In this document: positions 1-10,007 of the stretch, piece by piece
Layout of the letters: the number at the start of each line of letters is the position of its first letter
Position numbering within the stretch: position 1 is the first letter of the stretch
From: Stenocarpella maydis
Taxonomy: Eukaryota > Ascomycota > Sordariomycetes > Diaporthales > Diaporthaceae
Reading direction: 5' to 3'
NCBI GenBank assembly: GCA_002270565.1
Contig: NQMI01000188.1
Span: forward strand, 60,721-77,859
Length of the DNA stretch: 17,139 nt
Notes under the pieces: model-generated
What the model saw: only the letters and a program-made list of their open reading frames with translations
Told to the model about the DNA's origin: nothing
Databases searched by the model: none
Made by a program: the position numbers and the translations under genes

Positions 1-1551
1 ACAGGATATAAGTACTATTCAAGGGTATCAAATATTTCTCTCCACCAAGCATATCTAGAAGAAGCAAAGGTATTAAGTACTATTTAAAATTTACTAAAAT
101 ACATACAGGAATAACCAGGTACAATCAGAGTAAATAGTATTAGTATAAAAGGTTACATCAAATACTATAAAGTCTTGCTATAGTAGCAGGCAGGAGCTAC
201 TCAACTGCAAGCAACTAGAGGAGAGGACAACATAAATATTCAGAATACCCTCATGCTACTAACGCTAGCCATCCTGACCGCAGGGGGTGCTAATAACAGC
301 AGAAGCTCCAAGCTTACCAATCAGAAGGATAGCAGTTGGTAGGGTAGGAACCTCTTCAACTCCCTACAGAAGCACGCAACATTCAGCACCATCATCGCCC
401 AACCCAATATCATATAATATCAGACAATATCTCAGATATAGTATTTAATAAGGTAACCAGATATTATAATAATAACTTAAAAGGGAAAACTAAAGAGGGG
501 CCTAATTAGTTAAACTAGGGCTCCATTATACCTAGTTTACCCATATCAGGGAATTAGCATGCCAAACCTTTAGGTACCATATCTAAGGGCAAGAGAGTTT
601 TAGGTAATATAGGCGGTTGGAATCCACTAAACCTTCTTAATACTAGTCCTTTATATCCCTTCTAAGGAAATAAGCCCTAATTAGATGCTATTAAATCCAA
701 TTAGAATGAATTTCTAAGGCCTAAAAACACAAATCCCTTAGTAGCTTTTCCAGAAATATATAGCTAGGCCAGAGGTTCCATACTTTACTATTGAATTAAG
801 TATGCCAAAAGGGGGTCCAAGATATAGCTGAGGTAATAGAGTCAGCTCAGTACAGAGATCAGACCAGCCTCATATATACCTACTCCTATCACCACTAGGT
901 CAACTATAGGCAACTCAAGAGGGTAAATTTAGCCTTCGTATAATAGCAAAATCCTCTATTAAAAGCGAGAGAGCACTATAGCTCTAATCAGAATCAAATA
1001 GTATCAGAAGTATAGAGATTCACTCCCCTAAAGTAGCTAATAACCTCATAAACAAAACAGGGAATCCAGGCCCAAAAGCCAAGGAACTTCATAATAGCCG
1101 AAGAAACCTTATTAGCCAAAGAAACCCATATTTGATTCATAGGGCAGACACTAGTAAAAACGGGCCCAAAGGGGGAAAGCAAGAGGACAAAACCTCTACA
1201 CACATAAAAAGGCATACATTCTGTTAGAGCCCTAATCAAGCAACCACCCCAAGAGGAGCATAGAAGGCAAGAAAAAGAGCCCCTAACGCAATAGGAGAGT
1301 TATAAGGGGAATAAAGGGTGCTAAAAAGGAGAGGCAAAAAAAGAGGGTATAAGAAATAGTTTTATAGTACATATATATATATCTAATAGATATAAATTCA
1401 CAGGGTATTAAAAGATTGATTCTCTAGGACTAGAAATTTCTCAAAAGCAACGCAGGAAGGCCCCTTCTTATAGTCTTGGAGGGGGGGGGGATGCCAAGGC
1501 TGGTTTTCCTCCGGATTCCGAAACATGCCGGTTCCCCTAGACCCCGGAACA
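1..1551 (-). mobile_element. LTR retroelement copy A, partial, facing left
   Basis: Read on the minus strand from 1551, this begins TGTTCCGGGG and matches the plus strand from 4031 to about 5524 along its whole length, so it is the left arm of a large inverted repeat. Its first 397 bases are the LTR. The rest corresponds to the leader and the repeat-rich 5' part of the copy at 4031. Differences between the copies are mostly C/T and G/A changes on both strands, as RIP produces. No intact protein is encoded. The element runs off the left edge of the window, so its coding part is not seen here. That it is an LTR retroelement is inferred from the three LTR copies and from the gag-protease frame downstream of the copy at 4031. 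Confidence 0.75.
1155..1551 (-). repeat. LTR of copy A, 397 bp
   Basis: The repeat starts TGTTCC at 1551 and ends TTTTTA at 1155, equivalent to the TTTTCA end of the other two copies with the final C changed to T. Directly after the end (1154 downward) comes CTAGTGTCTGCCC. If the TAG was once TGG, this could be a tRNA primer-binding site, but the tRNA cannot be named from the sequence. The length agrees within one base with the LTR at 4031-4428. Confidence 0.65.
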
Positions 1552-4030
1552 CTATATACTTTACATAAGTTCTAATAAAAGACACCTAACTATAACTATA
1601 TGGGAATTTACTCCTAGACTCCCTAGTTAAAGACTTTAAGGGGTGGACTACCTACTAATTTAATTAGGTCCCTTATATAATTAAGAAAGAGCTACTTCGC
1701 CTAGTTAGTAAAGAGGGAATATAAATACTAGGAGGATCCTATTTAGCAAGAATCATATAACTTATTAAGGCTAGAAAGGCAAGCTACAGGCAGCTATAGT
1801 AAACTTAATAAACCCTACCTAGCCCTATATAAGCTATAATATTACTAGCTAGACAGCAATTAATATAACCCATACGAGCAACTATTAAGCTGCACGAATG
1901 ATAGCAATGATCCCATTTATATAAAGCCTCCCAAACTATATAAGTATAGATAGCAGAAACCTATCCCATATAATAGATACCTTCTGGTATGAGATATATG
2001 CAAGAGGTGGGCAATTTCCTATAGCAGCTAGATACCATACTTACCGCATAATTTGTTTATATAGATGGTGCTCTATATAATCTACCTCTAACCAGAATAG
2101 TTTATAATGGGCCAATTAACCCCCAAGCTATAGCCAACTTCTATAAGGGATGGAGGAAGGAATATAACTATATAGGGAGGCCATATAACCTATTATATGA
2201 TAAAGCATGAATTTTATAGGGTACTATAGAAGGTTATAAATCTAAGAGGATTAATACTATGCAGTCTTCCCAGACATACTCTCAGACCGTATGGAGGCTA
2301 GAGCCTTCCTTACCGAACCTCAGCTATAGCGACTTTATAGGCGCTTTAGCCATCCCTATATGGAGAAACTATACAGACTTCTCAGAAGTATAGGGCATAG
2401 CAATATTAAGGAAGCTATTCTAGAGAGAATTAGGAAATTCTGCTACCACTACTAGATATACAACCTAGCCCTAAGATAATTTAAATTCTCTATTAAGGAT
2501 GAAAGCTATTTTAATTATAAAGTAGTAATTAATATTATATGATTTAAAAAAAAGAACGCCCTATATATAATTAATATAGATATAAACTTCCAAGCAGTAA
2601 TATTCCTTAGATCTATATCTACATAAGATACCTAGGACGCACTCTATAAATGCTAGATCTGCACCTATATTAGCCCACCTAACTATATTATATACAACCT
2701 AGGGACGAACTTCATATTAGAGGAGTTCCATATGAATATAAAGATCATGGGGATCTCGTGCAAAGAGATGCTAATAGAGGCATACTAGGCTATAGGGAAA
2801 GTTAAGCAGTTATATAGACCTTTAAAAAGGGCATATAAAATCCTTTGTATAAAGATTAATGAAGCTATAAATAATGAGATAATCCTATAGATAGCAATTA
2901 AGGCCCTAAATAATATAGCTAGGCTAAGTGGACTTATACTAACCCTCCTAATATTTAGTACCTACCCTTAAGTCTTATATGAATCTGTATTATCTCCAGA
3001 TATCACTTAAAGGGCAAGAGCTATATAAAAGGCTATAAAGATGCTTCAAACCATTTATATGGAAATTGAGGTTAGTTGTATAATTAACACCAGGAATGGA
3101 CTAGATACCCATGCTATATTATTCTTACCCCTCTAAAGTGAAGTCCTTATTTAGAGAGAAAATAAAGGCTGAAGAGGACTATATAAGCTGGAAGCTATCT
3201 ATAGGCATACTATAATAATTAGTATAGTAAATGGACCTGTATAATTTCAGGCTATATATACTAAACTATACCTTCATATAGCTGAACCAGCCGTATGGGA
3301 TAACCTGGATGTATGAGAAGCCATTACTATACAACAGCCAACCCAAGCCAGGAAGAGAGGCAGGCCTAGGAAGGAAGCTACCCAGATGCAGCTGAATCGG
3401 CGCAATAGATTTAGGAGAGTAACCGCATAATATACATATCTATCAACTATATGACTACTAGCAACTACTTTCTTAACCTAAAAAGAAAGGGACTCATATA
3501 ACCTGGCTATTAAGCTGAGGGAAGATAATATCATTACTAGCCTAGGTAAGCTATTTAAAGAATCTGATGCCCTTAAGATTAATATTCTAGCTAGTGAAGA
3601 TATATTTGAATTTATAAAGTATAACCTAAAGATATATGGATATTTGAGAATCTTTAATATGCAAATGGTATGAGAAGTTAAGAATAGGTTAACTAAGCTG
3701 ATTGAGAAATTAAGGCTAGTTATATAGGGCTTTAGGGATAAAGAGAAATATATGATACTAATATAAGCCCTGACTATCTAGAGGATGAGCTAGAGACTGA
3801 TTCTAGCCCTAGGGCTAATACTTATTTAATTGTATGGATGCTAAGACGAACTGCAAGATATTATATAAGCCTATACTTAAGCTGAAGATGCACTAACCCG
3901 TATGATTATTGCATAACTACCCCTAGAGCTTAGGGATAGATACCCCCTAGATACAATCCTTATCATTAGGAAACCACTATACAGCCTAGCTGAGGCAGGC
4001 CTGTATTGGTATAAAACCTACCACACCTAC
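1552..4030 (+). pseudogene. pol: Ty1/copia pol remnant: zinc-binding domain, integrase, partial reverse transcriptase
   Basis: From 2291 to 4030 one plus-strand frame runs for 580 codons with dozens of in-frame stops and no frameshift. In order it shows an HHCC-like pre-integrase region (RFSHP ... FCYHY, with both cysteines of the C-x2-C pair expected near 2435-2450), and an integrase core (FNYKVVI, YNLGTNF, GKVKQ). A linker with a basic ARKRGRPRK stretch follows near 3350. A fungal copia reverse transcriptase comes last, with LVI-stop-GF, MS-stop-RLILALG, KPLYS and EAGLYWYKTYH. The integrase triad expected as D, D, E reads N, N, K, all G-to-A changes. The reverse transcriptase stops where the LTR at 4031 begins, so the last part of RT and all of RNase H are missing. 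Bases 1552-2290 probably hold the earlier part of the polyprotein, but I see no firm motif there. The family assignment is firm; the 5' limit is not. Confidence 0.85.
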
Positions 4031-4428
4031 TGTTCCGGGGTCTAGGGGAACCGGCATGTTTCGGAATCCGGAGGGAAACTAGCCTTGGCATCCCCCCCCT
4101 CCCTCCAAGACTATAAGAAGGGGCCTTCCTGCATTGCTTTTAAGAAATTTCTAGTCCTAGAGAATCAATCTTTTTATACCCTATGAATTTATATCTATCA
4201 GATATATACGTATATACTGTGAAACTATTTCTTGTGCCCTCTTTTTCTGCCTCTCCTTTTTGGCACCCTCTATTCCCCTCATATCTCTCCTATCGCGTCA
4301 GGGGCTCCTCTTCTTGCCTTCCACGCTCCTCTTGGGGTGGTTGCTTGATCAGGGCTCTGGCAGAACGTGTGCCTTTTTGTGTGTGTGGAGGTTTTGTCCT
4401 CTCGCTCTCCCCTCTGGGCCCGTTTTCA
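4031..4428 (+). repeat. LTR of copy B, 398 bp
   Basis: It starts TGTTCCGGGG at the point where the copia frame is cut, and ends CCCGTTTTCA directly before the run of N. It carries C-rich and CT-rich tracts (4092-4108 and 4240-4340). It matches the inverted copy at 1155-1551 in length, and its 3' three quarters match 11604-11922. It is less RIP-damaged than copy A: several CG and CA sites that are TA in copy A survive here. Confidence 0.7.
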
Positions 4429-4432
4429 NNNN
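4429..4432. other. Run of four N (assembly gap or masked bases)
   Basis: The aligned position in the inverted copy A has 62 bases (1093-1154) between the LTR end and the shared ATAAAGTT/ATGAAGTT sequence. The four N therefore probably stand for about 60 missing bases, including the expected primer-binding site. Confidence 0.7.
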
Positions 4433-5442
4433 ATAAAGTTCCTTAGCTTTTAGGCCTGGATTCCCTATTTTATTTATAAGGTTGTTAGCTACTTTAGGGG
4501 AGTAAATCTCTATACTTTTAATACTATTTGATTTTAATCAGAGCTATAGCGCCCTCTTACTCTTAATAGAGGATTTTGCTATTATGTAAAGGCCAGATTT
4601 ACCCTCTTAAGTTGCCTATAGTTAACCTAGTGGTAATAGGAGCAGATATATATAAGGCTAGTCTAATCTTTATACCGAGCTAACTCCATCACCTCAGCTA
4701 TATTTTAAACCCCCTCCCGGCATACTTAATTTAGTAGTAAAGTATAGAACCTCTGGCCTAGCTATATATTCCTGGAAAAGCTACTAAGGGATTTATATCC
4801 TTGGGCCTTAGAAATTTATTTTAATTGGATTTAATAGCATCTAATTAGGGCTTATTTTCTTAAAAGGGATATAAAGGACTAATATCAAGAAGGTTTAGTA
4901 GATTCCAACCGCTTATATTACCCAAAACTTTCTTGCCCTTAAATATAGTACTTGAAGGTTTAGTATGCTAATTTCCTAATATGGGTAAACTGGGTGTAAT
5001 AGAGCCCTAGTTTAATTAATTAAGCCCCTCTTTAGTTTTCCCTTTTAAGTTATCATTATAACATCTAGTTACCTTATTAAACACTATATTTGAGATATCA
5101 TCTAATATTATATAATGTTGGGTTGGGTGATAATGGTGCTAGATATTGCATGCTTCTATAGGGAGTTAAAGAGGTTCCTGCCCTACTAACTGCTATCCTT
5201 CTGATTAGTAAGCTTGGAGCTTCCGCTATTATTAGCATCCCCTGCGGTTAGGATGGCTAGCGTTAGTAATATAAGAGTATTCTGAATATTTAAATTATCC
5301 TCTTCTTTAGTTACTTGCAGTTAAGTAGCTCCTGCCTGCTATTATAGCAAGACTTTATAATATTTAATATAACCTTCTATACTAATACTATTTACTCTGA
5401 TTATACCTAGTTATTCCTATATGTATCTTAGCGAATTTTAAA

Positions 5443-5815
5443 TAGCACTTAATACCTTTATTTCTTCTGGATACACCTGGTATAGAGAAACATTCGACAC
5501 CTTCGGATAGCACTTGCATCTTGCCTCTCCTAAAGGACCTTTGGTATTGAGAAACATTTGATTTCACTATTACTATAAGGGAGTGATTAGGACCTAACCT
5601 GTCCTATATGCGTCTCTGTAGACCCTGAATAGTACTTATGCCTTTACTTCTCCTGAACACGCTTATTATAGAGAAACATTTGATAATCTCGGATAGCACT
5701 TATACCTTACCTCTTTAGCCGTAGTGCTAGTGCAGAGAAATATTTGCCTCTGTTATTATAGTAAGGGATAGATTAAGACTTATATCTTTTATTTTTTCAA
5801 TAAAGGATATTTATT
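5443..5815 (+). repeat. 187-bp tandem repeat, two units, each with an internal ~64-bp sub-repeat
   Basis: TAGCACTT-type starts occur at 5443, 5508, 5630 (TAGTACTT) and 5694, giving spacings of 65, 122 and 64. The larger period is 186-187 bp. Each half-unit carries a copy of AGAGAAACATTTGA or a close variant, and each full unit ends with a diverged GGGAGTGATTAGGAC / GGGATAGATTAAGAC block. The start of this array is also visible at the left edge of the window on the minus strand (1-70). It lies between the leader and the gag frame of copy B. Confidence 0.7.
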
Positions 5816-5859
5816 CTACTCCCCTATCCACTAGAGGTTTACCCTTTAGAGGAAGGGAG

Positions 5860-7860
5860 CAGGATATAGATGAGGTAAGGGGGCTCTCGTTAAAGAAAGG
5901 TCCACCTTAAGAACGCTGGTCTTCTTAGGAACCTGCCCCTACCCCATCTAGGACCTTAGATTAGGAGCATTATACTCCTATACTACCTATTTAGGTAACT
6001 TTTCAGCCTATTATATTTTTAATGCCCTTTAGAAATACTACCCTTTAGACCTTACTATTCCTTAGCTCTTAAGAGGATATTTATAAAGGCAGGTCTAATT
6101 AGCTTAATCCTATAGCTATAGCTTTCTATAGGGATATGAAATATTATAGCATTAAGAAGTTTATTAAAAGCTATCTGGAATTTTTGCTTTTAAAAAAAAG
6201 GATAAACTTACCTTATATTTAGAGATATTAGTCTCTAATCGCTAATTACCCTGAACTTAAGGGTAATATATCTCTTAAGGAACTAAAGAATGATTTCTAA
6301 TAAAGAGGAGGTAGTACTAGAAATCTAGCAAGAGACTTCCACCATAGCTGGGGATGGGAAAAGTAAAATAAAGGGTAATCTAATAGGTCCAAGTAAGACC
6401 GAAAAATCAACTAAAGCTAAGCCCAAATAAGAACCCCTAATCCCCCAGACCCCTAAAGCTAAGGCTATAGATGCCATCCTTACCACCTCAATCAAAATAC
6501 TAATTTCAAATATTCTCGCGCTTAATAAGACTAATGCTGTTCTAATTAAAGAGCTCCTTACTTATAAAAATAATACCTCTTTTAATAAGTAGCCTTTTAA
6601 GCTAGTCCCAGATAGGGATATACCTTAAGCTATAAGTTTAGGACTTAATATAGTCTCTACTTTATCTAAAATTAGATATAAGTAATACTTAAGCTCTAAT
6701 CAGATGCATATCATTAGGTATAAGGTAAATTTAATATTATCTTAAACTGCTAATATAGTGAACTATAGTTGCTGCAGATCCATCTACCTAAATATTAGGA
6801 TTGCTTTAGAGAGCTATAAGATCCTCCCAGCCCTGCTGGATATAGGTGCTAAGATGAATCTTCTTCCTTTATCCTATTACTACCGGAATAAGTTATCCTA
6901 TACTCCACTCCAAGATATAAACTCTATAGTTTATAATAAAGCATTACTTATACTAATTAGAGTAACTAAGGAGTAAATATGCATTAGCTATAATAGAATA
7001 AGGGCTATTTTCTTTATTATAAATAATAAAATGCATAATACTACCTATAATATCCTTTTAGGGATGCCTTTCTTTTAAATATGAATTTAACTTTTAAGTA
7101 ATTAAGGGGGTTCCTTTTTGCATATATCACTCTTAACGGGTTGCAAGTGATATATAGGCTAGGGAGGAGGAACCAGAAGCCCTTTCAAGTAGCTACTACC
7201 AAAGCAGTCTTCTATTCGGATAGGTATATACCCCAGAGACCTACAACCTAATTCTAGCCGGATTTAGAAAAGGGGGCAGATTACTATTAACAGGACCTAT
7301 CCCCTAATACACCTAAAGAAATTCATCTGTAAGAGGGGAATTTAGGAGCTAGTAGTACCTTTTCTTTAGGAGGACAACCCTTCTAAAAGCCAACAAACCA
7401 GGAGAAAGCTATCAGAGGTAGCTAGATACAATGTCTTTCCAGACACACTAGATAACATACTCTATCTTACCACCCCTAATTAGGATAATAACAATTAGTA
7501 CCAAAACTAGTCTCTTCCTAGCTGGATGGTCCCCTAAGCGCAGGCATGCTTAGATATAGATAGCTTATATAATTCAGACTTATTGGATTCAGCTAATCAG
7601 ACTTAAAGGATAATACTACATATAGACATTCCACTTATCAACCCTAATAACCCCAAGCTAAAGGAATACAAATTCTAAGATAAGATATAAAAAAGTTAAG
7701 ACATAAAAAAGTCAAGATAATATTATATCTCTGATTAGACAAGTATACTTCTCTTGGGACTACATGCAAGATAAAAATCATTAGTTCTTAATTTACTACC
7801 AAAAGAAGTATTAGCAACCTGAAAAACTGGATCCACCCCTGCCTTACCTAACCCTTCTGA
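5860..7860 (+). pseudogene. Decayed gag / retropepsin-like aspartic protease frame
   Basis: From the ATG at 6290 one frame runs to about 7860 without a frameshift but with many stops. The first 150 codons are lysine-rich and gag-like. From about 6758 comes a retroviral-type aspartic protease: PALLDIGAKMNLLP at 6830-6871 is the DTGA active-site loop with T or S changed to I (the active-site Asp is kept, codon at 6839). The closing FFIINN ... NILLGMPFF (to 7076) matches the ILGRPF motif that ends such proteases. The roughly 260 codons after it are not recognised, and I find no reverse transcriptase motif. Bases 5860-6289 hold gag-like sequence in another frame (PELKGNIS ... ELKNDF near 6250-6298), at low confidence. 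The stops are as expected for RIP. A gene on the minus strand converges on its end. Confidence 0.65.
7109..7174. repeat. Nested inverted repeat / hairpin
   Basis: A perfect 10-bp stem (ATATATCACT at 7122-7131, AGTGATATAT at 7146-7155) encloses a 14-base loop. An outer 7-bp stem (GGTTCCT at 7109, AGGAACC at 7168) encloses both. It sits about 30 bases after the end of the protease motif. It could be a footprint of a very small inverted-repeat element or a chance structure in AT-rich DNA. Confidence 0.45.
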
Positions 7861-7865
7861 TCACC

Positions 7866-8732
7866 TCACAACCATAACTGGAGATCCATGGGCTTATACT
7901 TGAACTTCTTGGGCATACATCCAGTAATCTCGCCCATAACATCCACGCGAGTTTCCTTATATCCTATCTCAGTGGCTACCTTAGTATACTTGCCTAGCAA
8001 GAGCTCTAAAGGAGGCATATTTAGAGGCTTATTAATTAGATTAGGATATATATTAGTAATATAGTTATAACTACTCTTGGAAATCTTTAGCATCTTAAAA
8101 TCATAAAGGTAACCCTTAATATAGTAGATATAATTAGTGCAAGCATCATCTTGAAATCCTTAGAGTAATTAGTACTTAAAGAAAGGGATTATGATGGGGA
8201 TAATGCCTTAGAGAGTTATTTGGTTATAGTTAGCCCTCATCCACTGCATGCAATAGTTACATGGGTTTGCATTGTGATAACTAAAGAAGGCAATAAGGAG
8301 AGCCGGGCCCTGATGAAGGTTATTCCCCTGGTATAGTTGAGATATGTACTTCTTATAAGGGCTACTATTTGTATGCTTAATAAAAATGTTGTTTGGACCT
8401 CCTTTGATTAGAGTGCTGAGGTGAGACTGCAGGTACTTGTGAGCCTCTGGGGCTTTCAGGAAGGGAAAGAATAGTTTGAGTAGCTTAGATTTGCATATTG
8501 AGGAGAGGGTCTATAGGATGTAAAGACCCTTACTTCTGCCCTTAAGGTTGTATATCTTGATATTTATTATAAAGGCCTTATAAAGCAGTAATTTATGGAC
8601 CTAGTTTTATAAAAGGATTGCGTTTGGCTGAAAATAAGTGCAGATGCCCTCTTTGTGGATAGGAGGAGGATTGTATATTTTGAAGACCCTAATAATAGGA
8701 GGCAATTGCTCCTTACCCTTTCCCTTCTCTTC
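7866..8732 (-). pseudogene. Decayed gene with paired-cysteine motifs, function unknown
   Basis: A single minus-strand frame is open from 8732 to the TGA at 7866, 289 codons, with six internal TAA/TAG stops and no frameshift. In order: a basic start near 8730, a PPIHKEGICTYFQPNA segment near 8660, a basic KAPEAHKYLQ stretch near 8460, and NPCNYCMQWMR near 8260. DDACTNYIYYIKGYLYDF follows near 8140. The last segment reads as a C-x2-C...C motif whose second and third cysteines have become tyrosine (TGC or TGT to TAT/TAC, a G-to-A change), paralleling the intact CNYC pair before it. This pattern recalls fungus-specific hypothetical proteins with two cysteine clusters (perhaps the DUF3716 type), but I cannot confirm that. 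The last 75 codons (8093-7866) are free of stops. The true start is unclear; stops crowd upstream of 8732. It ends tail-to-tail with the gag-protease frame. Confidence 0.6.
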
Positions 8733-9442
8733 TTAGCTTAATTAAAAAGAAGAAGATATAGTAATAGCAAAGCTTATCTAATTAGAGAGGCTTGACGGTT
8801 TGATAATGAGATTGATGATTAATAGTTAATAATACTATTAGGGGGAAGTTGAAGAAAAGGATTAGTAAGGGAAAAGCAACTTTAAATATAAAAAGTTAGA
8901 GAGGGGAGCTCTTATTAGAAGCATTTAAAATAGCAAAGGTTGCTGCCTGGCAGAAAAGGGAAGGAAGTTAAGTGATTTACTAGCTTGAGTAATTTACTTA
9001 TCTTAAGGCTCCCCTTCTAATAAAAGCCCACCTTTCTGCTATAACCTCCAACCTAACTACTTCTTCTATAATTACTATACCTTAGCTGATCTCTGATTAG
9101 TGCAGTATAACTTGCATCATTAAGACTTAAAAGCTGCTGCAACCATCAACCTCTACCCTCAAAACTTATTACCTCCCCTCTATTACCTAATTTCTCCTTG
9201 CCTTAGCACCCTTTTCCCTAGTCTGACTGATTAGAAAGATATCTTCCTTAAGCCAGCAAATAATAAAGAAAGGTGAGGGAAAGAAGAAGGGATCCCTATT
9301 AATCCAGTTTACAGCCATTAATAGTCTAAAAGGCTAAGTTAGCCCTATGAATGATCCTAATGCCCCCATGCCTACTATTGAGTACCCAGACCCTTCTGAT
9401 TAGGTTGGCCTTAAAGCATAACTTTCAGTATTACCCTTTATN
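8733..9442. other. AT-rich intergenic stretch without recognised genes
   Basis: There is no reading frame worth calling on either strand. The one structure seen is a 12-bp imperfect hairpin at 8970-8999 (AAGTGATTTACT, AGCTTG, AGTAATTTACTT). Flanking sequence (8915-8960 and 9000-9050) shows weak further inverted similarity, so it may be the relic of a small inverted-repeat element. A single ambiguous base (N) lies at 9442, where base composition changes sharply. Confidence 0.5.
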
Positions 9443-9482
9443 TGTTAAACGGAACCGCTCAGCAGGGCGTTGGTACTCCGTG

Positions 9483-9557
9483 CAAGGAGTTACCCTAGAC
9501 TTCGTTGTAAGGAGTTACCCTAGACTTCCTAGCAAGGAGTTACCCTAGACTTGCGAG
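9483..9557 (+). repeat. Three 25-bp direct repeats
   Basis: The units lie at 9483-9507, 9508-9532 and 9533-9557. All share AAGGAGTTACCCTAGACTT and differ mainly in the last five bases. They lie about 330 bp upstream of the TATA box, so they could bind a regulator, but nothing in the sequence names one. Confidence 0.85.
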
Positions 9558-9883
9558 TCAGGCGATTTTCGCTAAGTACGCCCAGTGCGTGCGTGACGCA
9601 AGATGAGTTTGGTGGCCGTGAGTCGATTATTTTGGCCTGCATTTGCACCTTAATTCAGACCTCTGCATTACCCTTATTTCTTACCCAAAAAGTATATGAC
9701 TTAGTGCATTGGATAGCCTGATTTCTGAAGTTTGTATGTACTTAATTTGGGTATTGCTAGGGCTATGGTTGGCTGGCTGCTTGGAACCAAAGATGGTATG
9801 TTGGAAGGGCGAATTTTCCGGCATTTGCAAATTTGCACCAGAGCCGACCGCAGCGTGCCCAGGGGTGAGACGACGTCGGAGGG

Positions 9884-9890
9884 TATATAA
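9884..9890 (+). promoter_or_regulatory. TATA box
   Basis: TATATAAGG lies in an otherwise GC-rich context, 118 bases before the ATG at 10008. A transcript starting some 30-40 bases downstream would have an 80-90 base leader, normal for a filamentous fungus. Confidence 0.5.
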
Positions 9891-10007
9891 GGAGGGCTTA
9901 CAGAAGCCCAACTTAATTCAATACAAAGTTGTCCAGACCATTGTCAATCGTCCCAATTCGCCTCAGAGCACCACACTGCGACCCTGCCGAAACACACGCT
10001 GAACTGA

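Larger units (their letters stand above)
4031..7860 (+). mobile_element. LTR retroelement copy B with decayed gag-protease frame
   Basis: It begins with the LTR at 4031-4428, followed by a leader that matches copy A in inverted orientation to about 5524. A 187-bp tandem repeat and a decayed gag/aspartic-protease reading frame to about 7860 follow. No reverse transcriptase or integrase is recognisable downstream, where a gene on the other strand converges instead. The element is therefore either truncated, or a type that carries only gag and protease. A matching 3' LTR at the right distance is not present; the nearest same-strand LTR is the truncated one ending at 11922. The right boundary is uncertain. 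Confidence 0.6.
9443..10007 (+). promoter_or_regulatory. GC-rich upstream region that escaped RIP, with putative core promoter
   Basis: This 565-bp island is clearly richer in G and C, and keeps many CG and CA dinucleotides, unlike the DNA on both sides. It contains the triple 25-bp repeat (9483-9557), a CGACGTCG palindrome at 9871-9878 and a TATA box (TATATAA, 9884-9890). A C-rich leader of about 115 bases then leads to the ATG at 10008, where the RIP-damaged frame starts. The spacing suits a promoter plus 5' leader for that frame. Alternatively it is an unrelated unique sequence next to a repeat boundary. The open frames inside it (for example 9709-10002) resemble no protein I know. Confidence 0.5.

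Noticed and set aside
994..1239. 81-codon minus-strand open frame
   Set aside because: It lies across the LTR end and leader of copy A, has low complexity and no motif, and is not conserved as a frame in copy B.
4183..4446. 87-codon open frame across the N run
   Set aside because: It sits in the LTR, reads into the N gap, and is a CT-rich non-coding sequence.
9483..9557. CRISPR-like array
   Set aside because: The 25-bp units are directly adjacent with no unique spacers, and the host appears to be a fungus.
9681..10002. Two overlapping open frames (76 and 97 codons) in the GC-rich island
   Set aside because: They span the TATA box and leader, and their products look random. They are better explained by high GC and few stops.
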